Positions 1 to 7,801 of a stretch of 64,000 nucleotides of DNA are shown here, piece after piece. Source of the stretch: Chryseobacterium sediminis. GTDB taxonomy: Bacteria > Bacteroidota > Bacteroidia > Flavobacteriales > Weeksellaceae. Positions within the stretch are counted from its first letter, which is position 1. Every line of letters starts with the position of its first letter. The stretch is taken from contig NZ_VUNZ01000001.1 in the NCBI RefSeq assembly GCF_008386505.1, forward strand, positions 1,977,937-2,041,936. The letters are read 5' to 3'. The notes under the pieces were generated by a model that was not told the DNA's origin, ran no database searches, and saw only the letters and a list, made by a program, of their open reading frames with translations. The translations under genes were made by a program, and so were the position numbers.

Positions 1-873
1 ATCTCCAAAATCCCTTCTGTTATCATTACTTTTAAGACCATCTGCTCCTTCTATCCAATAGTTTTCGTAAGAGTGTTTTTCATTTTTATTTTGTCTTAAT
101 TTCAATGAAGTACGCAGTTTTTCATTCTGATAATTCAATGTTACACTGTTTGAATTTCCGGTGTAGGTCTGCTGCTGAAGACTGGAAGTCAAACTTCCGC
201 TCCATCCGAGATTCTGATTTTTCTTTAAAACAATATTGATCAGTCCGCTGTTTCCCTGTGCTTCATATTTTGCAGGAGGTGCTGTAATAACTTCTATTTT
301 TTCAATGTTTTCAGACCGGAGACTTTTCAGGTAAGTGACAAGTTCAGCATCAGACAAATTCAGAATCCTGTCATTAATCATTACTGCTACCCCACTTTTC
401 CCAACAATTGAGACCCCTGTATTGTCATCTACTTTTACCAATGGTGTTGTCGCCAGAGCATCTGCGCCATCCATTCCCTGTGAGGCCACCGAATTGGAAA
501 CATTGAAAACTAATCTGTCCGCTTTTCTCTCAATCAGTTTCTTTCTGGCGGTAATTGTAACCCCTTCGATCTGTTTTTCTTTCCTTTTTTCAACAAAAAA
601 ATCATGTTTCACCTCACCATTTACCATCAGTTCATTATTGGCTATTTCTACACCGTCCTGAATAAGCTTAATAGTATAGATCCCGTTTTCTGAAAGTTTG
701 AGTGAATAGTTTCCTTTTTCGTCTGAGATGGCTGTCTGTTTTTTCTGATCTTTTATGGCAATCACCTCAACATAAGGAACCGCATTTCCGGTTTGAAAGA
801 TTTTCCCTTTTATTGTCTGGGCAAATGTAACCGCCGGCAACAGCATGATTATAGCAAAAAATATCTTCTTCAT
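1..873 (-). CDS. TonB-dependent receptor-like outer membrane protein, N-terminal part (cut by window edge)
   Basis: An open frame runs from an ATG at 871-873 to the left edge without a stop, giving about 291 residues of a longer protein. It starts with a signal peptide (MKKIFFAIIMLLPAVTFAQ). A carboxypeptidase-regulatory-like beta-sandwich follows at about residues 20-95, then a plug-like region at about 110-215 containing GVSIVGKSGVAVMINDR and KIEVITAPPAKYEAQGNSG. This order is typical of Bacteroidota outer-membrane barrel proteins of the TonB-receptor superfamily. The barrel itself lies outside the window, so the substrate cannot be inferred. It is transcribed divergently from the GH92 mannosidase. 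Glycan uptake is possible, but no SusD partner is visible. Confidence 0.85.
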   Translation of the reverse strand, partial: MKKIFFAIIMLLPAVTFAQTIKGKIFQTGNAVPYVEVIAIKDQKKQTAISDEKGNYSLKLSENGIYTIKLIQDGVEIANNELMVNGEVKHDFFVEKRKEKQIEGVTITARKKLIERKADRLVFNVSNSVASQGMDGADALATTPLVKVDDNTGVSIVGKSGVAVMINDRILNLSDAELVTYLKSLRSENIEKIEVITAPPAKYEAQGNSGLINIVLKKNQNLGWSGSLTSSLQQQTYTGNSNSVTLNYQNEKLRTSLKLRQNKNEKHSYENYWIEGADGLKSNDNRRDFGD

Positions 874-941
874 GAATTATATCGTTTTTAATAAGACAAG
901 CTACCCCCTAGTTTTATTACTTCTGTTTTGCTGTTTTTCAA

Positions 942-949
942 TATCTTCG
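942..949 (+). promoter_or_regulatory. Possible -7 promoter element for the GH92 gene
   Basis: TATCTTCG differs at one base from the Bacteroidota -7 consensus TAnnTTTG and lies 18 nt before the ATG at 968. No well-spaced -33 element is clear. The same variant precedes the YciI gene near 46159. Confidence 0.35.
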
Positions 950-967
950 TCTTTATAAAATCAGAAC

Positions 968-3769
968 ATGAAAAAAGGGCTTATAGCATTTTCTTTATTT
1001 ATTACTCAGATCATTTCTGCACAGAATTACTCCCAATATGTGAATCCTTTTATAGGAACCGGAGGCCATGGCCACACTTTTCCCGGAGCAATTGTTCCAT
1101 TTGGGATGGTACAGCTTTCTCCGGATACCAGAATTGACGGGAGCTGGGACGGGTGCAGCGGATATCATTATTCAGATTCTGTAATCTATGGTTTTTCCCA
1201 TACCCACCTGAACGGAACAGGAGTTTCAGATTATGGAGACATTATGCTGATGCCTACGATGGGAAATCCAAGTCTGAACAGTAAAGATTATTCTTCAAAG
1301 TTTTCGCATAAAAATGAAAAGGCAGCGGCTGGATATTATGCTGTTAAATTAGACAAAAACAATATTAATGTTCGTCTTACGACTACCAAAAGAGTCGGTT
1401 ATCATGAATATACCTTCAACAATGCGGGTAATGCCAATATCATTTTAGACCTCAATCACAGGGATAAACTTCTGGAAGGGGAAGTAAAAGTGATTGATGA
1501 TAAAACCATTGAAGTTTTCAGAAGAAGTGAAGCCTGGGCCACCAACCAATATATCTATGCCAGAATTGAGTTTTCAAGACCTATGAAAATTTCAAAAAAA
1601 GAGGTTAACGGAAAAGATGAAAACAATCTGTTTACCGGAACAAAACTTGCCCTGGCATTTTCAGCCAATGTTAAAAAAGGAGAAAAAATAAACGTAAAAG
1701 TCTCTGTTTCTCCCACGGGATATGAAGGAGCTGGCAAAAATATGCTCGCAGAAGGACAGTCTAAAGATTTTGATGCTGTAAGGAAACAGGCACAATCTGA
1801 CTGGGACAAAGAGCTTTCAAAAATTGAAGTGAAATCTGATGATAAAAACAAACTAGCTGTTTTTTACACTGCTCTCTATCATGTTTTTACCCAGCCAAAT
1901 ATCAATATGGATGTTGACGGGAAATACAGAGGCAGAGACAACAAGCTATATAATGCAAACGGCTTTGATTATTACACCGTATTTTCACTTTGGGATACCT
2001 TCAGAGGCGCTCATCCGTTAATGACTTTAATTGACAGAAAAAGGACTGCAGATTTTATCAACACTTTTATCAAACAATATGAACAGGGCGGAAAACTTCC
2101 GGTATGGGAACTGGCTTCTAATGAAACAGAATGCATGATTGGTTATCACTCCGTTTCTGTGATCGCGGATGCTATGGCCAAGGGAATTCAGGGATTTGAT
2201 TACGAAAAGGCTTTTCAGGCAGCCAAAGGTTCAGCAATACAGGATATTTTCGGATTGAATGCTTACAAGCAGAATAATTATATCAGTATCGATGATGAGC
2301 ATGAAAGTGTTTCCAAAACTGTAGAATATGCTTATGACGACTGGTGTATTGCTCAAATGGCAAAAATTTTAGGCAAAAAAGAAGATTATCAGTATTTCAT
2401 GAAGCGTTCTCAAAACTGGAAAAATCTTTACAATCCTAAAACCGGTTTTATGCAGCCAAGAAAGAATGGAAACTGGTATGAACCATTTGATCCAAGAGAG
2501 GTGAATAACAATTATACCGAAGGAAACTCATGGCATTATTCTTATTCTGTACAACAGGATATTCCGGGACTGATTGCTGCCCATGGCGGAAAAGAAAAAT
2601 TTGAACAATTCATTGATGCCATCTTTACCGCACCGGATAAAACAACAGGAAGAGAACAGGTAGACATCACAGGATTGATGGGACAATATGCTCAGGGAAA
2701 TGAACCAAGCCACCATATTGCTTACCTGTACAATTTTGTAGACAAGCCTGAAAAAACAGATGCCAAAATAAAATACATCCTTGATAATTTCTATAAAAAT
2801 ACGCCTGACGGACTGATCGGAAATGAAGATTGCGGCCAAATGAGTGCGTGGTATATTCTAAGTTCCATGGGAATTTACTCTGTTACCCCAGGATTACCGG
2901 AATGGGAAACGACAACGGCTTATTTTGATGAAATCAAACTTCATCTGGAAGATGGTACCACAAAAATAATTACTAAAAACACCGGCAGAGCAGAGCTTAA
3001 AAAACTTGGTTTTGAAAATGTAAAACCTGTTAAGGATTTTAAATATATGGAACAAACGGCTTCACCCGTAATCGCTGCTGACAGAATCTTTGATTTTTCT
3101 ACCAAAGTTGAGATCACCCCCTTACATCCAAATGACAAGGTATATTATATGACCATGGATGAAAGTGACAGTAATAAAAGAAAAACTTTCTCTACCTACA
3201 AAGGACCATTCTCTATCACAAAAACAACCCAGGTAATGGCTTATGCTGAAAGAAACGGAGAAAAAAGTTCTGTAACCACAGCCAGCTTCAACAGAAGACC
3301 TAATTATTGGGATATTAATATCCTGTCTAAAGTTACTCCTCAATACAGCGCTACCGGAAAACTGGCTCTTATCGACGGAATAAGAGGTGATGTCAACTGG
3401 AGAAAAGGTGAATGGCATGGTTACCAAGGGCAGAATTTTGAAGCAATTATTGATTTCAAATCTCCTCAGCAGATCAAATCATTATCGTCCACTTATCTTC
3501 AGGACAGCAGAGCATGGATTCTTATGCCTAAAAAAGTAGAATATTACGCTTCCATGAACGGGAAAGATTTTATCCTTCTAAAAACTATTGACAATGATAT
3601 TGATCCAAAGGATGAAAAGGTACAGATCAAAGATTTTTCTACGGAAATTCTTCCTACTGAAGCACGATACATCAAAGTAAAAGCTTACTATTTCGGAAAA
3701 CTTCCGGAGTGGCATCAGGGAGCAGGAGGAGATGCTTATATTTTCATTGATGAGATTTCTGCTAAATAA
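968..3769 (+). CDS. GH92 family glycoside hydrolase (putative alpha-1,2-mannosidase)
   Basis: A 933-residue secreted enzyme expected to remove alpha-linked mannose from glycans by a calcium-dependent inverting mechanism. Residues 1-19 form a signal peptide ending SAQ. The GH92 opening motif NPFIGTGGHGHTFPG is at 26-40. TEGNSWHYS near 517 carries the acid-type glutamate, and GNEDCGQMSAWYILSSMG near 618 is the C-terminal family signature. The C-terminus looks extended by a chitobiase-C-like segment (about 705-775) and an F5/8-type carbohydrate-binding-like domain (about 787-933). No lipobox is seen, so the protein is probably periplasmic or exported. The next gene follows within 10 bp. The exact linkage specificity cannot be read from sequence. 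Confidence 0.93.
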   Translation: MKKGLIAFSLFITQIISAQNYSQYVNPFIGTGGHGHTFPGAIVPFGMVQLSPDTRIDGSWDGCSGYHYSDSVIYGFSHTHLNGTGVSDYGDIMLMPTMGNPSLNSKDYSSKFSHKNEKAAAGYYAVKLDKNNINVRLTTTKRVGYHEYTFNNAGNANIILDLNHRDKLLEGEVKVIDDKTIEVFRRSEAWATNQYIYARIEFSRPMKISKKEVNGKDENNLFTGTKLALAFSANVKKGEKINVKVSVSPTGYEGAGKNMLAEGQSKDFDAVRKQAQSDWDKELSKIEVKSDDKNKLAVFYTALYHVFTQPNINMDVDGKYRGRDNKLYNANGFDYYTVFSLWDTFRGAHPLMTLIDRKRTADFINTFIKQYEQGGKLPVWELASNETECMIGYHSVSVIADAMAKGIQGFDYEKAFQAAKGSAIQDIFGLNAYKQNNYISIDDEHESVSKTVEYAYDDWCIAQMAKILGKKEDYQYFMKRSQNWKNLYNPKTGFMQPRKNGNWYEPFDPREVNNNYTEGNSWHYSYSVQQDIPGLIAAHGGKEKFEQFIDAIFTAPDKTTGREQVDITGLMGQYAQGNEPSHHIAYLYNFVDKPEKTDAKIKYILDNFYKNTPDGLIGNEDCGQMSAWYILSSMGIYSVTPGLPEWETTTAYFDEIKLHLEDGTTKIITKNTGRAELKKLGFENVKPVKDFKYMEQTASPVIAADRIFDFSTKVEITPLHPNDKVYYMTMDESDSNKRKTFSTYKGPFSITKTTQVMAYAERNGEKSSVTTASFNRRPNYWDINILSKVTPQYSATGKLALIDGIRGDVNWRKGEWHGYQGQNFEAIIDFKSPQQIKSLSSTYLQDSRAWILMPKKVEYYASMNGKDFILLKTIDNDIDPKDEKVQIKDFSTEILPTEARYIKVKAYYFGKLPEWHQGAGGDAYIFIDEISAK

Positions 3770-3779
3770 AACTACAGAC

Positions 3780-4544
3780 ATGAAAAAATTATCATTATTG
3801 CTCTTTTTACTTTTAAGTATCATAAAAGTTTCCGCCTGCAAATGTGTATACGAAACATTACCACAGAATTATTTAAATGCAAGCATTGTAGGCATCATTA
3901 AAATTGTAAAAGTGTATGATGAAGATTCTCAACAGCGAAACTATAAAGCTGATGTTGAATTTGAAAAAATTTATAAAGGAACTCCATTCAAAACGATGAA
4001 TGTAAGAGGTCTGATTGGAAATTCGTACTCCGGAGCATGCGAAATTGATGTACAGCCTAATGAAAGATATCTGATCTTTCTGAATTCCGATAGCACCTAT
4101 TCTATTTCATCCTGTACTCCAAAAGCAAAACTGGGAATTAAACCAACAAAAGCTGAAAATTTATGGCTTAAAAATCTGAGCAAAGCCTTCACCTACTTAG
4201 ATAATAATAAATTCAGGTTCATAGGCCTACAGTTTACTAGTTGCTATGATGAAACCCAAACTGAACATGTATCTGATTTATCAAAAATCAGTAGATTCAA
4301 ACCTAAGCAGCCTTTTGCTATTTATAAAGTAAAAATAGATGATAGGTCAAAAATTCAGGAAATTACTCCTGTTACAACTTTTGGAAGTAAGGATGATACA
4401 ATCGAAAATATACTGAAAACAAATATGATAGTCTCCCCACCAAGATCTTTCTGGATTCCCAATCCAAAAGAAGCTTTACTTTTTCTTTTTTATAATAAAG
4501 AAAATATAGGAAAGCCATACGGTGAAGTCATCTCCTGTGATTAA
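3780..4544 (+). CDS. Secreted cysteine-rich protein with NTR/TIMP-like N-terminus
   Basis: This 254-residue protein starts at the ATG at 3780, 10 bp after the mannosidase stop. An upstream in-frame start at 3732 would place about 16 residues before the signal peptide and is rejected. The signal peptide ends KVSA and the mature protein begins CKC. The region to about residue 115 has spaced cysteines and the pattern NASIVGIIKIVKVYDED...YKGTPFKTMNVRG...YLIFLN. This resembles the netrin/TIMP-like OB fold seen in bacterial secreted proteins. VSAC could also serve as a lipobox, so the same cysteine may be lipidated. The rest of the protein is unrecognised. It is probably co-transcribed with the GH92 gene. 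Its function is unknown. Confidence 0.7.
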   Translation: MKKLSLLLFLLLSIIKVSACKCVYETLPQNYLNASIVGIIKIVKVYDEDSQQRNYKADVEFEKIYKGTPFKTMNVRGLIGNSYSGACEIDVQPNERYLIFLNSDSTYSISSCTPKAKLGIKPTKAENLWLKNLSKAFTYLDNNKFRFIGLQFTSCYDETQTEHVSDLSKISRFKPKQPFAIYKVKIDDRSKIQEITPVTTFGSKDDTIENILKTNMIVSPPRSFWIPNPKEALLFLFYNKENIGKPYGEVISCD

Positions 4545-4552
4545 TACTAAAA

Positions 4553-4587
4553 TAAACCCCTCTTCAGAATTTTTGAAGAGGGGTTTA
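4553..4587. terminator. Bidirectional intrinsic terminator
   Basis: A perfect 14-bp stem (4553-4566 with 4574-4587) encloses a 7-nt loop. A T-rich tract follows on the plus strand and an A-rich tract precedes it, so it can serve the convergent genes ending at 4544 and 4591. Confidence 0.9.
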
Positions 4588-4590
4588 TTT

Positions 4591-5313
4591 TTAATTCATT
4601 CTTTCCGACCATTGCAGGACTTCCGGAAGTTCCATATCAGAGAATTCTATGTGGATCACTCTTCTTTTTTTACCGTTGGTTGTCCGGTTTGAACCATGAA
4701 GTGTTAAAGGTTTCATGATCATAATTCCTCCTTTTTCAACGTTACAGATCTCTTCTGTTTCAATGGTCCAGTCGATGGTTTCCGGTCTGTAAATGCCTTT
4801 TGCGTGAGATTTTGGAACTACTTTCAAAGCTCCGTTACTTTCATCGGTATCATCCAGATGGATTCTGATCGTATAGATATTTTCTAAAATATTCAGAGGA
4901 GGCTGCACCGCAAACTGGTTCTTTTTAGTTGTCCACGGGCCGAAATCAGGCAGATCCATTTTTTTATCAACAGAAATAGTCAGATCCTGATGATAAGCTA
5001 CATACCAATTGGAAGTTTCAGGTTTATCAAAATAAATGCTTTTTACCACAAAATATTTTTCCCCAAAGATTTCCTTAACTACTTTCTGAATATTTTCATT
5101 GAAAACAAGATCTTTGATTTCCGGAACTTCTTTTAAAAACTGTCTTATAGCAAACAGATCTTCAGATTTTCTGAAATTCTCTTTTGAAGTGTCTATATTT
5201 TGCAGAACATGATTTATTTCTTCAAGTTCTTTCTGTGAAAACACATTATTGATAACAGCAAAGCCATATTCTTGAATATGGCTTTTATTGTTTTTTAAGT
5301 TATTTAAATTCAT
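4591..5313 (-). CDS. Phytanoyl-CoA dioxygenase (PhyH) family protein
   Basis: A 240-residue Fe(II)/2-oxoglutarate-dependent oxygenase. The iron triad is visible as H108-x-D110 (YHQDLTIS) and H206 (LTLHGSNR). R218 is the likely 2-oxoglutarate anchor (GKKRRVIHIEF). The family hydroxylates small molecules, lipids or natural-product intermediates, and this member's substrate is unknown. It begins 6 bp after the stop of the dicarboxylate symporter, so the two are probably co-transcribed. Since 2-oxoglutarate is the co-substrate and the transporter family moves C4-dicarboxylates or glutamate, a metabolic link is conceivable but not shown. The unit ends at the shared terminator. Confidence 0.85.
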   Translation of the reverse strand: MNLNNLKNNKSHIQEYGFAVINNVFSQKELEEINHVLQNIDTSKENFRKSEDLFAIRQFLKEVPEIKDLVFNENIQKVVKEIFGEKYFVVKSIYFDKPETSNWYVAYHQDLTISVDKKMDLPDFGPWTTKKNQFAVQPPLNILENIYTIRIHLDDTDESNGALKVVPKSHAKGIYRPETIDWTIETEEICNVEKGGIMIMKPLTLHGSNRTTNGKKRRVIHIEFSDMELPEVLQWSERMN

Positions 5314-5319
5314 TGATAT

Positions 5320-6570
5320 TTAAATTTTGTCTAATGGCTCTGTCAATTGCCCTTCCCATTTGGAAACTGCAGAAGTTGCCAATGTATTTCCTAATACGTT
5401 GGTCATACTTCTTCCCATGTCACAGAAATGGTCAATTGGTAAAATCAAAGCAATTCCTTCCGGCGGAATACCGAACATGGAACACGTTGCCACAATAATT
5501 ACCAGAGAAGCTCTCGGAACACCGGCAATTCCTTTTGAAGTAAGCATTAATACCAATAACATGGTGATCTGCTGTCCAAGGCTCATTTCGATTCCGTAGA
5601 TCTGAGCAATAAAGATGGATGCAAATGTCATATACATCATACTTCCATCAAGGTTGAAAGAATATCCTAAAGGTAAAATAAAGGACACTACTCTGCTGTT
5701 ACAACCGAATTTCTCCAATTCTTCTACCAATTTCGGGAATACAGCTTCTGAACTTGTAGTGGAGAAAGCGATCAGTAATGGCTCTTTAATTCTTTTCAAC
5801 AGGTCAAAAAGACGGTTTCCCAGGATAAAATAGCCCACCAGTAAAAGTACCAGCCAAAGAACTCCTATAGCAAAGAAGAAGTCTCTTAAATAAATAGCAT
5901 ATACTTTAAAGATTTCAAAACCATTGGTTGCCACTACTGCTGCAATAGCTCCCAGTACTCCCAACGGAGCAAACCACATAATATACCCTACCATTTTAAG
6001 GATTGCGTGAGCAATGATATCAAAAAGCTTCACTACTGGCTTAGAATATTCTTCTCCTAAATTCGCAAGCGCAACTCCAAACATCACAGCAAATATCACA
6101 ATCTGCAATACTTCATTGGTAGCAAAGGCTTCAAATAAACTTTTAGGAATCATATGCTTTACAAAGTCTTCCATGGAGAAACTTTTGCTGCTTTTAAGAA
6201 GTTCGTCAGCAGAAGATACGTCCTGAATAGGGAGTTTTGTAACATGTCCCGGCTCCAGCCAGTTAACGAGGATTAACCCGATAAAAAGGGAAACCAGAGA
6301 AGCGGAAATAAACCAAAGCATTGCTTTTGTTCCTACTCTTCCGATCATTTTAATATCACTCATTTTGGCAATACCCACCACTAAAGTTGTAAAAACCAAA
6401 GGAGCAATAATCATCTGTACCAATCTGATGAAAACCGTTCCCAACAGTTTTATATTCTTAGCAAAAGGTTCTGCATTCTCAGGATATTTCACGTGTACAA
6501 TACCTCCGATTCCTACTCCAACAAGAAGGGCAATGATAATTGCTATAAAAAGTTTATTCTGTCCTTTCAT
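5320..6570 (-). CDS. Dicarboxylate/amino acid:cation symporter (DAACS family)
   Basis: A 416-residue inner-membrane transporter of the GltP/DctA family, importing dicarboxylates or acidic amino acids with Na+ or H+. It shows the usual eight transmembrane segments and two hairpins. Family signatures are the serine-rich hairpin TTSSEAVFPK (about 270), FNLDGSMMYMTFA (about 305) and DHFCDMGRSMTNVLGN (about 378). Length is normal for the family. GltP-like and DctA-like specificities cannot be separated with confidence. It is the first gene of a two-gene unit with the PhyH-family oxygenase. A TAnnTTTG box on the minus strand lies about 20 nt before the start. Confidence 0.92.
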   Translation of the reverse strand: MKGQNKLFIAIIIALLVGVGIGGIVHVKYPENAEPFAKNIKLLGTVFIRLVQMIIAPLVFTTLVVGIAKMSDIKMIGRVGTKAMLWFISASLVSLFIGLILVNWLEPGHVTKLPIQDVSSADELLKSSKSFSMEDFVKHMIPKSLFEAFATNEVLQIVIFAVMFGVALANLGEEYSKPVVKLFDIIAHAILKMVGYIMWFAPLGVLGAIAAVVATNGFEIFKVYAIYLRDFFFAIGVLWLVLLLVGYFILGNRLFDLLKRIKEPLLIAFSTTSSEAVFPKLVEELEKFGCNSRVVSFILPLGYSFNLDGSMMYMTFASIFIAQIYGIEMSLGQQITMLLVLMLTSKGIAGVPRASLVIIVATCSMFGIPPEGIALILPIDHFCDMGRSMTNVLGNTLATSAVSKWEGQLTEPLDKI

Positions 6571-6589
6571 ATATATAGTTCAATTTGCG

Positions 6590-6597
6590 CAAATATA
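6590..6597 (-). promoter_or_regulatory. -7 promoter element for the symporter gene
   Basis: Read on the minus strand this is TATATTTG, an exact TAnnTTTG match, 19 nt ahead of the ATG at 6570. It predicts a 5' leader of only about 13 nt. No clear -33 partner is seen. Confidence 0.5.
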
Positions 6598-6732
6598 ATG
6601 GTTTTTCAATTGGCAGAAGATTTTCTTCAATGGGGATTAATTTTACATTAAGTTTTTAATACCTAAAAATTAAAAGCCTGGTTTAGAAAATATTGTAAAA
6701 AAATTAAGAAACATTTATTGAATTTTTATTCT

Positions 6733-6760
6733 TTTGGTACAAATTTTATTATTACATTTG
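6733..6760 (+). promoter_or_regulatory. Bacteroidota-type promoter for the BON gene pair
   Basis: TTTG at 6733-6736 is followed after 16 nt by TACATTTG at 6753-6760, which fits the -33/-7 consensus. The ATG at 6791 lies about 30 nt downstream. Confidence 0.65.
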
Positions 6761-6790
6761 ATTGTATAACAACATTAATAAATATACAAT

Positions 6791-7279
6791 ATGAAAAAAA
6801 CTATTGCAATGGCTGCATTAGCTGTAGCTGTATCTTTCGGTGCTATTTCTTGTAAAAAGAAAGTTTCTGATGCCGATCTTCAGACTCAGGCTACAACGGT
6901 AGTAACTTCTAATCCCAATGCTTCTGTTGAAGTAAAAGAAGGTGTAGCTCACTTAAGCGGTACTTTCGCAGACCAGCAGTCTAAAGACGCGATGATTGCA
7001 AAATTAAAAGCGATCAACGGAGTAAAAGACGTAATGGATATGTCTACTGTAGCAGCTGCTCCTGCGCCTGCACCTGTTGAAACTGCTTCTGCTGTAGATC
7101 CTGCTGTTCAGAAAAAAGTTCAGGATGCGGTGAAGGATTTCCCTTCTGTAAAGGTAGAAGTTGTAAACGGACAGCTTACTCTTACAGGAAATGTTTCCGG
7201 CCTTCAGGCTAGAAAAATCAAAGAATCTGTAGATGCTTTGAAAATCGGAAAGTATAATAACAACCTAATCGTAAAATAA
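6791..7279 (+). CDS. BON-domain lipoprotein
   Basis: A 162-residue lipoprotein. The signal peptide ends AISC with the lipidated cysteine at residue 21, followed by three lysines. Two BON domains follow, at about 30-85 (AHLSGTFADQQSKDAM) and about 105-162 (GQLTLTGNVSGLQARKIKES), joined by an Ala-Pro-rich linker. BON domains bind phospholipid surfaces or cell-envelope components, and family members such as OsmY respond to envelope or osmotic stress. The gene has a good promoter and is followed 6 bp later by another BON gene, so both probably act at the envelope. The specific role is unknown. Confidence 0.88.
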   Translation: MKKTIAMAALAVAVSFGAISCKKKVSDADLQTQATTVVTSNPNASVEVKEGVAHLSGTFADQQSKDAMIAKLKAINGVKDVMDMSTVAAAPAPAPVETASAVDPAVQKKVQDAVKDFPSVKVEVVNGQLTLTGNVSGLQARKIKESVDALKIGKYNNNLIVK

Positions 7280-7285
7280 TTTAAG

Positions 7286-7705
7286 ATGAGCGAATTACAA
7301 GATAAATATTCAAGCGTAGTTTCAGCGGCACAGTCTGCGGGGATCTCCAATCTTCAGGTTCAGGAGCAGGACGGGATTCTTTATGTTTCCGGAAATGCTT
7401 CCAACACTGCAGCTAAAGATGCTGTATGGAATGCTTTAGGAGCTATTGATTCTACTTATTCTGCTTCAGATATCAATATTGATGTACAGGTTGCAGGTCT
7501 TGCTTCAGGAGCTTCTTTAACAGTGGCAACAGAAGATTCTAACCTGAATATCAGACAGGAGCCTTCTACTGAAGCTGCCGTTGTAGGTAAAGCTGCTAAA
7601 GGTTCTTCAGTAACTTTAATTGAGCAAACTTCTGATGACTGGTGGAAGGTGAAAACTGATGACGGTCAGGAAGGATATGCTTATTCAAGATATTTAAGAG
7701 CATAA
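7286..7705 (+). CDS. BON domain plus bacterial SH3 domain protein
   Basis: A 139-residue protein with one BON-like domain (about 1-70, QDGILYVSGNASNTAAKDAV) and a C-terminal SH3b domain (about 76-139, SNLNIRQEPSTEAAVVGKAA and WWKVKTDDGQEGYAYSRYL). SH3b domains usually bind peptidoglycan or other wall polymers. It has no signal peptide, which is odd because both domains normally act outside the cytoplasm. It sits 6 bp behind the BON lipoprotein and surely shares its transcript. A good terminator follows. I considered an upstream start that would add a signal peptide, but the preceding frame contains the lipoprotein's 3' end and offers none. Confidence 0.82.
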   Translation: MSELQDKYSSVVSAAQSAGISNLQVQEQDGILYVSGNASNTAAKDAVWNALGAIDSTYSASDINIDVQVAGLASGASLTVATEDSNLNIRQEPSTEAAVVGKAAKGSSVTLIEQTSDDWWKVKTDDGQEGYAYSRYLRA

Positions 7706-7746
7706 ATTTTATTAAAAAGTAATAAAGTTTCACAAATAAAGCATAG

Positions 7747-7776
7747 AAACATCCCAATTTTGGGATGTTTTTTTAT
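7747..7776 (+). terminator. Intrinsic terminator after the BON pair
   Basis: Inverted arms at 7747-7757 and 7760-7770 are followed by a T-rich tract. The structure lies between the BON/SH3 stop and the ATG at 7802, which argues against a start inside it at 7760. Confidence 0.8.
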
Positions 7777-7801
7777 TTTTACGGCTCTGAAAAAAAAACT
7801 A

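Noticed and set aside
335-661. Plus-strand 108-residue open frame
   Set aside because: It is antisense to the TonB receptor gene and has no family similarity.
7760-7801. Upstream start for the outer-membrane barrel gene
   Set aside because: It lies inside the terminator after the BON pair. The ATG at 7802 is followed by a clean signal peptide.
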